A stretch of 64,000 nucleotides of DNA from the NCBI GenBank assembly GCA_013400155.1, contig VXBM01000016.1, positions 2,133,884 to 2,197,883 on the forward strand. The letters run 5' to 3'. Shown here piece after piece: positions 42,783 through 54,973 of the stretch. Position 1 is the stretch's first letter, and each line of letters begins with the position of its first letter. Under the pieces are notes generated by a model that made no database searches, was not told where the DNA came from, and was given only the letters and a program-made list of their open reading frames with translations. The translations under genes and the position numbers were made by a program. This DNA comes from Helopsaltes ochotensis. Lineage: Eukaryota; Chordata; Aves; Passeriformes; Locustellidae.

Positions 42783-45130
42783 GTATGTTCAACTCTGTAT
42801 TTCCGCAGTATTTTCTGACCATACATGTAAGTCTTATACTGGAATGCATAACAGCTGTCTTAATATCTCTTTGATTCAAGTCTCACCTCTCAACTTTCTT
42901 AATTGAAGGTCTCCTACATGCTTTGTGTCATCAAAAATGGACACCAAAATATGGATACCAACCTTTTTTCTAGTCTTTAACCTTATCACTAAATGGAGGA
43001 GTATGTTTACTAGTTAAACTAAAAATCTTGTTTCATCTCTCTCATTCTACTCCTTTAATTTTGTCCCAATTTAATTTTTCATCTTTCTTGACATTCGAAA
43101 TAGTCACTCTCTGATCTACAGTAAATCCTTCTAATATTTCATGCTTCATTGTGATTATTGCCATTCTCTGATTTTTAGTTTTATTTATATATTTTTTGTT
43201 TATATCTGACTATGTATTATGTGCACTCTCTGCCACTTTATATTAGCTTGGGTTTAGATGTTAAAAGTTTCACTGGGTAGAGGTTCTACCTTTTTTCTTT
43301 TGGAATATTGTGCATGTTTTTAACTGGGAAAAGGAGGGGAGATTTCCAGAAACATCAACAGCAATAAAATCTAAGGACATAACAGATTCAATCCAGCTCC
43401 TCTTTATGGAGGTGTGATTAATGACCAAGACCTTCCTACTAGTAAGACCAGATAATCTTGCCAATCAGTTCTGATTTAAGAGATGACACTATACAGTCCA
43501 TTAGTTGTTTAGATGTGGAATAATACCATTGTTAAGGAACAAGCTTCTACGTAAACCCTTATGAAAGGTTAGACATGGAAAGACTTTGATGTATTGTTTA
43601 CAATAATTATTGTGTAGATCTTAAAAGACTCTTTAAAAATTGCTATCAGTCATTAACCCGTCTGTCCTTCGTTTGTTTTCCAATTAAAATCTCATTAAAT
43701 TGCAGTCTAAAGACATTCCATTGATAGACATGAAACCATGTACAATTATCACTTCAATCTGAAGAATACAAACATTTTCCTTCTCTTCCAAAACAAGTGC
43801 CAACAGCTGGGGGACCCCATATGCAGTTCAACATAGCCTTATTACTGAAACATTACAAAACAAAAATAATACATGTAATCTGTCTCCAGTTTCAAAACTG
43901 AGATGTGCATCCATGGCACAAGTCTGAGAACAAATTTTTTCACTACTGTATTTTGTCTCCAACTTTTATAATACTTAAAATCATTCAGGAAAGGTACTGA
44001 ATATGGGCTCAAGCAAAATTCACACCTGATAATCTCAGCAGTCTACTCAAACAACCATTTTCCCCTTCATTTATGTTTTCATACAATTGGCTGTGAATAA
44101 ATTCTTCCTGATTATCACTAGTTCCCTAAAATAAGTTCTTTTTATGAATACAGATTTTTCTCCCAACTTCGAAAGTTGCATTTGAATTAGATTTCTTCAG
44201 AGGCCCCTGAAAGTATCAAGGAAACCAATGTGTATCGAATACAGGTAAATGTAAATGTAAAATAGTTCACATTGTAGTAGACAATAGTACATTGTATTGT
44301 ACTGTTACATAATGGCATATGTTTAGCCACAAAACTTGTTGCAAAACAAAAGTCAAACATACAACTTTTATTGCACAAGAAGTCAGGCAAATATATCACC
44401 TTGGTATGCTCTGTAAGATGATATTTTATTCATGTCTTGCATGTATGGAATTCTTCTTCAACTAATACAAAACTGTGATTACTTAACTCTATTTAAACAG
44501 GATGCTCAAACAGTTTGTTTAAAATTACCTAAAACTACAGCAACTGTCCCACCCCACAGAACCTAAATAAACATTTCCTGCTTCTGATGGAAATTGCACA
44601 GGCATACTGTACACAAAACTATGTGCAAACCTTCACCACCCTGAGACAAAGACTAACCAGGACAGCAGATGCATTTTCCACAATCCCAGCATCAGGAGGG
44701 ACAAATATGAATCCAAGAAAAAAAGCAGGTACAATACTGAAGACAACAACAAGAAGCTCTCTTCTGTTCTTGTGATTCCTTTTTTGAAGTTCACAGTAAC
44801 AATCTCCAACAGGACACTATGACATGTTATCTGTCTCTGATTTCAGTGTTTATACTCCAGGCTAATTGTGTTGTTTTTCCTGTTCTGCACCAGGGCTTTC
44901 AAGGAGTTCCAAATAAGAAGGGAACAATTTCTATGAATCCCATACTTCATGGAATAAATGACCTGTACATAGAAACTGCTATCTTAAACTTCACATGATA
45001 TGTCTGCATCTTTCACTTAACACAAAATGCACATGTTCAGATTTTGTATTAGAGGATTTTTTGTCAGCCTGACACTCCAAATTTCTCTCAAGCTGGTGAG
45101 TACTATTATATTTAGGCCTGGCTGATCAGT

Positions 45131-45197
45131 TTTTTCAATTTTTTTTTTTTTGTGTGTGTGTGAGGTTTTTTTTTTGTTTNNNNNNTTTTTTTCCCCT
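45131..45197. repeat. T-rich tract with TG repeat, interrupted by an N gap
   Basis: Two long T-runs flank a short TG dinucleotide run, and the second T-run is broken by six undetermined bases at 45180-45185. The gap is most simply a sequencing or assembly failure in the homopolymer. The true length is unknown, and any open frame across it is meaningless. Confidence 0.95.
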
Positions 45198-45224
45198 TGA
45201 AAGAATTGCCTCAAAGTTAAAACA

Positions 45225-45860
45225 GACCAGAGAGAATCAGAGAACCACACAAAACTGGATAAGGAAGTCTTGCAAGGTCATCTAGTTTATCCCACAGCTG
45301 ACAAGCAGGATCAGCTGTACCTAAGCTAAGGGGAACTAACCTTTTCAATGCTGCAAGGCAGTCTCTGCACATTATAAGCCAGAGATCTAAAACTGAACCT
45401 GAACAGCCCTGCTGAATGGACTCAATTTGGCCCACAAAGACCTAGAAGCAGGAGCCTCTGCTAATCTGGTCTGCCAGAGGGCAAATGGGTTTGTCTGCAT
45501 TCCACTGCAGAGGAGTCTCATTTCTGCCAGAAATACCCTGCTCCCTTCTCAGTCCCCTTGTCACCAGCAAAAGCCAGTAGTGACTGATATTCCTTGAACA
45601 TACTCTGCCTTGCAGGTCAAAAAATTGTATCAGTTACTGAAAATAAACTGACCTTCTCCTAAAAATCACCACTGATAAACACTCCTTCACCTCCTCTGGC
45701 AGTCTGTTTCAGTACTTGCAGAAAATACCACTGGGAACACTTTCACTGCTGCAAATAATTTGCATTATTCTAACCTTACTCAAGGTATCAATTTCTAGCT
45801 GTGCTGGAAGTTATATAATACCTGTAGAGAGACAATTCTGGGCTTTCCACCTTTGTTTCT
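45225..45860 (-). mobile_element. Ancient CR1-like LINE, reverse orientation, possibly interrupted
   Basis: The segment at 45225-45300 (GAATCAGAGAACCACACAAA, then AAGGTCATCTAGTTTATCCC) resembles the reverse complement of a CR1 3' end, where a GAATCA...GAAC block precedes AGGTCATCTAGTCCA. A second block at about 45650-45760 (TAAAAATCACCACTGATAAA, CTCCTTCACCTCCTCTGGCA, TCTGTTTCAGTACTTG) resembles the next inward CR1 block. Between them lie about 350 bases that do not resemble CR1 to me, so the copy may carry a nested insertion or be two separate fragments. It is sense-oriented relative to PRKCE and strongly diverged. The right boundary is uncertain. Confidence 0.55.
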
Positions 45861-48800
45861 AATAAAAAGAACTGGTTACTGTTTTTTCTTGATTTTACAA
45901 AACTGGTTACAGAATATTTCTATTCTGTTTATAGAGACCTCAGATATTATGTTGAGAGTCTGTGGGATAAAAAACACTTCTAAACCCCTGAGAATGGCTT
46001 CAAGAATAGCTGGCCTTTCTTGAGACACTCAAAAATCTCTCCGTACCCTATCATATCATACTCTGTGAATGGCCAGAGAAATCTACAAATCAAATGCAAT
46101 TAGTTTTCAAACAGTGCTTTCAGATTCAGTACAGAGATGCTCAAATCCTTTACAGTGTATAACTGTAAAGACCTGCCTTGCAGCATGTACTTAGCTATAA
46201 CGTGAGTTGCTGGAAAGGGGTTTTTAAGCAAGATGTTTGTCTGAGATCTCTGTATGCCATAAAGTAATCCTGGTATGTTGCTTTTGTCATGGGAGATTTG
46301 CATTATCTCCTGATGGAATATCCATGGATATATTCCAAAATGGAGTTCTTAATATGTTTTTCATGCCCATAACACATCCCATAGTACTATTCAACAAGGA
46401 AAATGTGCCTAGTGTTATGTATCTTCAGATAAGTTGGCTGGCTTGGGTGAGGGACTTACTATGTGCAAGCAGTACAACACAGAACCATGGAGGTAACAAG
46501 TAAATGATTCAAAGCAGGAAATGTTATCCAGGACCTCACCTATTCTTTGCAAAAAGTTCAATGGACCATTGAATTTTACCTAGACCAGAACTCAAGAAAA
46601 AGTTTTATTTATGGCAGTACCAAAGACATATCCAGCAATATTCTAAAACTGTCCAAAGTGAAGACAGCCTGTCCTGAATTCATCAAGAGTGAAAAAATCT
46701 GCCCTTTGTTTATCACCTCAGCACTAAGACTTCTAGAAAAGTTTCCTTGAATGTTTCAATTATTGAAAGACTCTATCCCCACATTACTGTGGCAAGCAAA
46801 ATTCACTCACATTGGCATCGCTTTTGAATGGGACTCTAACTGTATCATAAATGTTGTATAAGAAAGCATGGTGATCAATAAAACCTATACCCTAGACTCT
46901 GCAACAAGCAATCATATATAGCTCAGAATCATAGATGAAATTTACCTCCTTCACACAGACCTTTTCCCTGTGCAATTTATGAACACCTGATCTTGAACAC
47001 AATCTTTCTAATGTTTTCTCAAATAATGAATTTTGTCAGATTATTATCTGGACCAAATTTACTATGCACTGGATTATCTAGTGTATCAAGCTTGCATTAC
47101 CACTACTAAAAAGAACATATCATCCAAAATTTAATTAATCCTGTTTTTTTAAAAAGATGAAATTTAGAGTAATTCAGTGTCGCACAGAAACAGCAGGTGG
47201 AGAGTTGTCAGCCTGCTCACCTCCACAGAGCTCTCATTTTACTCACTGAGAATATGACATGAAATTCTACCTCTGAGTTGCCTGAATAGACAAAATTTCA
47301 TATTAGGACCTTAAAATATTATCACGTGAGAGCAAAAATGTTCATTTTTTACTTCCTTCCTCCTTTAAATTAAGAATTAAGAATTACAATTTTGGTTTTT
47401 GTTCTTCTTGGTTACTGATGGATATTATACCTCCTCCCCACATGAATGTTTTCTATGTGACACCTATAGTATAATATCTCATTTTCAGACAACTACATGG
47501 CTTAGTAGTGAGACTCTCTTTAGCTCAAATGTGATCAAGATCAGGATTAAATTTTTAATACTGTCATATGTTGAATTTATCAGACAAGGGCATGCAATGA
47601 AAATGCTGAACAAATTATGTGCACTTGCATTTCAGCAGTTCAATCCCCTACCTTCTAACCTTAGAAATGAATAAAAAAGACTTCTAAATTTGGGAAGATC
47701 TTCAACTCCAAATTATCCTGGATGGATATGCGTTGTGTTGTCACTGGATTTTTCTGGGAGCTGGGGCAAACCTTTCAGTGTGCCCCCAGGTGCAGCGTTG
47801 GTAGCCGTGAGCTCAGGGAAGGCGCGCTTCCTGGGCAGCAACCCTGCTCCCTGCCTGCCCCCTGAAAGTCCAAGCAAGCTCCAAGAGCAAGGACTCCAGA
47901 AAGGTCCCTGCTGGTGTAGTACAGTTCTTGTGCCCTTCCTCTCATATAAGGGAGAAACACAACTGGAATCCTCTGCAGAAATGGCATGTTTTGTAGTTCT
48001 AGTCACTTCAAAAGGGGTATCAAGGAGGAAAAGCTTCTCAGGCCATTTCCCTAATACCTTCATTTGATGACAGATAAGCTGTGAAAAGTGCCTTTTATGA
48101 AATTCTTTGATCTCATCTTCTTTTGGTGTTGTTTGGAAAAAAGAGCTGTTCTGGTGAGATAATTTTAAAGACCTCTCATTTAATGGCCTGATGCACATGG
48201 CAGAAAATTATATCAAGCCTGTAAAATGTCATTATGCAGAAAACATTACAATGTGCAGGGAGCTATTAATATTCCTTTGTTCTGATTCTTATAGGAAAAA
48301 TATAAATACTGTCTTCGAAACAGAAATAACTATAAAGTTTTTGAAGCCACCTCAGAACTTTCAAGAACATCTTTTACCCTGTTTATATTCTACCAAGGAG
48401 CTTAGAGATGGCACACGTCCTAGGTGTCGTCTCCTTAGCACCTAGGCTGGCTCTGGTACCTTCCTCGACTTTGCAATTCCTGTTTTCTTATGGTGCTTGG
48501 GCATCTAGTTTATGTCTTTGAGCACACAGGGAAACATATCAGATGCCACAAAACTAATCGGGAACGCTCTGGGGAGTGCAGCCAATTGGCCCAGCAGCAG
48601 TGATATCAGAAGGGAAAGGAAAACAGCTAAGGAAGATAATGAAAATGACAGGACAAAATACTCATCCGGCAATGAGGTTCTCAGAAATTATCCAGTATTG
48701 AAAAATAAAACAAAACAAACCCAGAAGTACTCAGCTGAGTGGGCAAGTTCTTATATCACAGTCGTGATACACTGGCAACAGTTCTCTTTGTTTCTAGGAA

Positions 48801-51800
48801 TGCAATCAGCTGACTGAAAGGCAGAAGTTGTCTTCTCATATTTATGGAACTGCCAGTTGTGATCCTGGAGAAATCTACAATGATTTTAGCAATGAGTTAC
48901 TTGTATACAAGTTATCAAAAGCTGTCTGTTGAGAAATGACTTCAAGTCACATATATCAGGACCAGAACTGAACCAAAGTGGGCAGACTACAGCAGAAATA
49001 TATGAGGACATTTTATATTTAAGTTTCTCAATTTACATTTTCAGAATTTGTTAGGAAAGAAAGCATAAATGTAAAGGTATTTCCTCTCCCCCATGCAAGA
49101 ACAAATTGCTATTGCACTGGACTGTGAAAGAAGAGTTTTCTTGCACTACAGAATTTAGCACTGGGAAAACCTGCTCCTTTTCCCAGCTCAGCATTCTACT
49201 TGCCCATGAACAGAGTATTGGACAATGCAGAAGGAAAGAAGGCAAAGCAAACAGGTGCAAAAAGTTATTCAAGCATTTGTTACGTTATCCTGTAAGTTAA
49301 CTTGCCTAATAGGAGCTTGATATGAACATTAGTGCGTTTCTTAAGAAAGGAGTAAACCAGAATTATCCAACTGCTTTCAAGCCTCTCTCCCTGTAATGTG
49401 GGAATGAGTTGCTACCAGAATTGCTACCAGATATTCTTTAGTGTTTTTAAATTGCTATTTCTACTTAAGTAAAAACAAGAGAGTGGGTGGAAAGACTGGT
49501 ACTTCCTCCACAGATAATTTTTTTTTTCCGGAAAGAGTAACCAAATGAAACTAGGAAAAAAAAGTAAGAGCATTAAAGAGAGAACTTTTATCAATTTCAC
49601 AGTACAAGCTTCTTATTCTGATAGTTTCACAGTCTGTACAAGTCACTAATAATTGTTTCCATCAGACTGCTCCTTTGCATGCTCCTCATACCTCCTTACT
49701 CTTACATCCAACTCAATCACTTTGCACTAAGGAAAAAAACACCCATGATTATTCACTGATGCACCCAGAAGAACACTGTATTTTGTATTCAGCAATTTTA
49801 CACAAGTCAGAGTACAATAAAACACTCTCTAGCCTTGTTTTAGGACTTGATTTTCTAACTTTTGTACATTAGACCAGGCCACTGACTCCTACGGGACCCT
49901 TCGTGAGATTAAGTGCTAAGGAATTGACTTACACTTTTAGAAAGTTTATGATGGGGGAAGACAGGGAATCCTGTGCTCCTTTCAAAAGAAGCAGATGAAT
50001 GAAGTCTTTGGCAACATAAAGATACTCAGTACAGAGAAACAGCTCTTCTGTATTATGTGAAGCGTTTCAGTAATGTTCCCACGTACTTAAAAACGAAGGT
50101 CAGCCAGTGACAACAGTTAGCTCTAGCCTGACAACACAGCAAGAAACTTGTATTGCACTGTGATCATCCAGATGGAAAATTTATATGAGATACTGTCATA
50201 TCAGTTCACAAACTCTGCCCTGGATGCCAGAAATAACTAAAAGTCTAGAGCTTACTTGAACATGATGTTCTGAATAGAAAAAGTAGTTGCATTTGTACTA
50301 ACAAAACCTTCCTGAGGATTTTAAGTTCCTTAAAATGAGACATTAGCATTGAGTAACTGTGTCTCTGCTCACACACAAAAACCCCAGCAGAGTTTGTTTT
50401 GCTGTTTTAACCAAACACACTTTCTTTTTGGGAACTTGGCTAAGCCAAAGCAAAATAATTGTGACAGCAAAAATAAAGGTGTTGCTTCTCTGATGTAAGT
50501 TAAGAGATGTTTCCATTCAGAAACGTGTAATTCCAGATTTTTATTCCGGATCCCTCTTTTCTTACAGGCATTGACCCATAGTACTCTGACAGGCACATTA
50601 TCATGCTGATCCTTATTTCCTCAAACTCAAGCTCAGTTCTTTACACTGGACATTTTATAAAAAAAAATTAATCGCAAATATATATTATCACTAATGGTCA
50701 TAAAATGCCATAACAAGACCAAATGAAAGACCAACTTTCTGCTGATACTGCACTTAGTAATACAGATTGAAAGCTTCTCTGCACCAGTACTTGCTATATG
50801 CCAAGAAGGGATAGAATCAGGATGTACAGGGAGAAATGGCACAGCAAATAGATGAAGAAACATTAGAAAAAGTGTTTGCAGGGTATCTGCTGCCTAAGCC
50901 GAGTGAGTTGCAGCCTTTGCTGAATGCTGGAGCCACTGATGAAGCGTCAGGAACCAACTCCCTTTACTAAGCTCCGGGGGTTGCATGTTAAACCTGACTT
51001 TTTAGGTCAAGCAAGCTTCAGCCTACTGACTGCACCAACAGAAGAAGAGATGCCCATCCACGATTTGGGAAGTGCAACATTCATTGAGACAGGGTAACAC
51101 AAAGCTATCACTGAATGAGGCTACTTAGGCAGAGAGAGACTAAAAGTTCCTAACTTCATAGCAAATGCAAGGCCAGACACAAAATTATCCCTCTTTGTCT
51201 CCTCACGCATCACCTTTTTTATTCCTAGGCTGTCCTAGGTTAATGTTAATAGAAGTTTCATTAAATAATGATGATAATATATCAATGTTTCTCAATTTTT
51301 TCAGTGCTCTTCCTGAAACCTTGCTGTGGAAACATGACAACATCAAAATTCTCCATCTCCCTATGACAAGGGGTCAGTATGAAGAGCAGCTCACAGACAG
51401 AGCTTCTGCCCTGGGTAAATGTTCTGAGCAAATCCCTGTACAGCCTCTGTTGCTAAGCAGAAACCAGATAACCTGCTCTGCTAGAGAGCAGCTGCCAGAG
51501 AGGGAAACTTAACCTTCATATACTCTCTCCTGTGCCTCTTGTACACACCACTGTTCCACCCTCAGGCTCAGTGTTTCATGCTCTGATTTGATCTCATGCA
51601 GGTGAAAACCACACAACAAAAAGGGAGAACAGAATTATGACAATGAATAAAGATCAACAAAGCTAACATTAAACATGATTAATACAAACTCAGATACATC
51701 TACTTCAAAATAACTAATATACAGCCAGATTCTCCTACTCAGAAAATGGTAAGAGACCAAAGTATAGAGTGGTACCACATGAACTGATACAAAGAAATGA

Positions 51801-51910
51801 GGACCAATAACTTTATTGACTACCTCAATAAAGGACCCTGAGCTGAGCCATTATCTTCTGCAGCCTCCAGCATTTACATCCTTCTTGCACTTACAGAATT
51901 GCTAATGACA

Positions 51911-52210
51911 GAGCTCAGGGCCCTGAGGGCACTGCCAGGCCCCGGTGGCCCTGTCCAGTCTTCCCTGGGGAGCGAGATCCCCTGAACACTGTGGACCAGC
52001 CCAGGGCAGGAGGTGTGCACCTCTGGCCCTGGCTCTCAAGTGCACCCTGGCCCTGTTTCATGTCCCCACCCTGCTGGGGGCTCTCAGTGGACACCCTGAC
52101 CAACAGACAGCTGTGCTTGTCACATCTGGGCCCTGTAGCTAGTTCTGCATTAGCTGGTGAGAGTGGCCTCTGCTGGGTCACTCTCAGCCCCCCAGTGCTC
52201 AGGCTAGATC
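51911..52210. other. GC-rich, CpG-poor patch of unknown origin
   Basis: Roughly 300 bases are conspicuously richer in G and C than the surrounding intron yet contain few CpGs, so this is not a CpG island. Long open frames run on both strands here (about 130 codons on the minus strand, 90 on the plus) because GC-rich sequence has few stop codons. No protein family is recognised. Possibilities are an old repeat, such as an LTR or retroposed fragment whose CpGs have decayed, or a local compositional anomaly. Confidence 0.45.
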
Positions 52211-54873
52211 TTACTCTCACTGACAGTCTGTTGTTATTTCCAAATGTATTTCCACTTGTATGAACAAGTAAAAACCAAGGGTGATTAAATTTATACTCAA
52301 AACTCAAAAGAAGGCAATTAATGGTGGCACAATGTGATGCCCAGGAATCTCAGGTACAGGAAGATTTTCTCTCTGAAGCACAGGTGGTCCCCTGCATGAC
52401 AGCCAAGCTGGGTCTGGGAAAGACAGCGGAGGGATAGATAGATTACTGTGTAGATGGCAAGTCCTTTGAGGTTAGAGATGAGAACTTTGGTCTGGACTGA
52501 GTAAGGCTGATCTCTCGCTAAGAAACAGTAAAATGTTAGTAGCTTTTAAAAACAGATCAGCAAGTTGCCCCTGAAGCAAAGAGCAGGGACACACAGAGTA
52601 AGGGATGCCATGAGGACATCACCAACAGTCACTGACCTCTGATTTGGGCAAAGCTTTTGTGAGATCAGAGTTGCACCTGCTGCTTGGATCAGTGTATGTA
52701 TGGAGGCTTTGGGTTGCATATATTCACTGGGAAACTTCAGTGCATGCTTAACTGAAAATATCAGTCCTGTACATACATGCTTGTATGCAGAAATGATTGC
52801 ATCTTTTGAATATTCATTTACTTTATTGATGAGGTCTCCAAATTGAGTTAAGTTTGCTAGCTGCTCAATGAATTTCTATCTTCCTTTGGAAGAACAGTCT
52901 TTTGATACACAGCAAACACAGACTTCAACTTATCTACTGTGTCTATAGTCTTTTTAAATTATCTAGAAAACTGCTTCTTTGATTTGTTCTTTAGCTGGTT
53001 AAAGGTTAAAAAGCTTTAAAGAACACAGCATTTATTGCAACATCAAAGATGATTACAGAATAGCCTGGCAGTTTACTTCTCTGCAGAATGCCCATAAAAA
53101 AGAAAGATGTGTGCATCAGGAATTTGCAGAATGTGTTGCACTATAAGATAAACTGAAAAAGGAATGTGTATGTGCACGAATGCAGTAAAGTTCCTATTTT
53201 GACATTTATTGAAATAGCTTAAGTGGTACCACTTCTTTTGTAAATCTAGAAGGAAAGATGTTTCTGAAAAAATACTTAAAGAGATGACAGAATGGATCCA
53301 AGTCAGAAAAGTTTAATTCCAGGTTAAATAGAAGATGTAACATGCTTCAAATCACAAGAGAGAGAAATTACAAGGTGGAGGAATTCAATTTACACTAGAC
53401 TCCTGCTATTTCTACCATCACAAAATTTTCAGCCATCTGGTGCCATTACAAGCAGAGAATGCAACCAAACAGATGGGACAAATTACCCTCAGAACCTGTC
53501 TGAGGTTCATGAAGTTTACAAACATACCCTGCTCAACAATTTCAGTAAATAATAGAATTAAAGTCCCCTCAAAAGTATTTTTTATTTATTCATCTCAAAG
53601 AAATGAAATGTAAACTTGTATAATGTAAATGCCAGTTCGCGCTAAAGTTAAGTTGCAGTAAGGTGTGCAGGACTTCTAGAGTGGAAAGTCCCCTGCACAA
53701 AGTAATGTAACAACCTGAGTGAGGTTAAAATCATCATAAAGATGATGAGATGAATGTGGAACTGCTATTTATCAAATTAGACCTGGGACATTGTTAAGCA
53801 CTAGAACAGGAAAAAACCCCAGTTTTTCTTCATAGGAGTTTGCTGCTGTAGCTGTGGAGGCAGACTACCAGCTATTCCAAATATGAATAAGAAACGTTTA
53901 TGGACAACAGTTACATAAGCAGATACTAAATGGGATAAGGTAGAATAGCCCATTTTAACATCCTTCTACAACTCTGGATGCTGCTGGAGTATGATGGGAA
54001 TAGACTGCGGAGAGCAGCAGTTACATGGCCCCTCTAAATAACCTCTTCTATTGCATTGTGTAGTAGCAACAAAGTGGATTAGACAGACCACTGATCTTAC
54101 TTGTCAGGACACTTTTTATTCTCACATGTTGCAAAAAAATTAAGTGATTTATATACATATACAAAGACATGCCGAAAATGGAAAAGGCAGCAATGTTCCT
54201 GAAGAGTAACTATATTAATATAATGATTATTTTAATAGAATCTGAAGAAGGATTCAAACTATGATTGCAGTAGCTTGGAAGAAGAATGACAGCCTAAAGT
54301 GTAAGGGTCATTTTTATTCAGGAAAAAAGACTGAGGATTACCTTGTTTTGGGCTTGTTATGCTCTGAACATTTTTCATTTAGGATTCATGAACTAATATC
54401 AAAGTGTGAAAATATTAAAAAGATGAGAATAAGAAGGAGTTGTGTGCATTAAGCCTTCAAATCCTGTAAAAGACTTTCAAAGCCTTTTCCTCTCCATTTG
54501 TCAATGAAGTGTGACATCTGCTAATGTGCAACAATTCAGATCAAATGTAAAAACATAGTGAAAAACAATACACTGATCAAGCTCAAGCTTTCATTAAAGA
54601 ACTGTGCTTTCAAGAATGTAGTGAGATACTGGAAAAAATAATCTCTCTTAAAATATCATGTTGTGAATAAAACTCATTATTGTTTCAAGCCTTCAATCAG
54701 GTGGATTTAGAGACCCTGCACCGACTGAAATGACTATTTGAATAGATTCAACTGCACAATGGGACCTAATCTTTTTACTGTCTCTTTTCCCTTGATATAT
54801 GTTCTGGTTACTCTGGAGTACTAGGAATAAAGGAATGTACACCTATGTATAGATTGATTTCAATCTGCAGGTT

Positions 54874-54973
54874 GAAACAAACAAACAACCCCCCAAAACC
54901 AAAACCAACCAACCAGCCCCCACTAGAAAATCCCGTTTACAAAAAAAAACACCCCAAACCAAACAAAACCAAT
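54874..54973. repeat. A/C-rich low-complexity tract
   Basis: About 100 bases consist mostly of AAAC, AACC and CCCC units on the plus strand. It is the strand-mirror in composition of the T/G-rich tract at 18901-19018. It would be T/G-rich in the PRKCE transcript. Confidence 0.9.
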
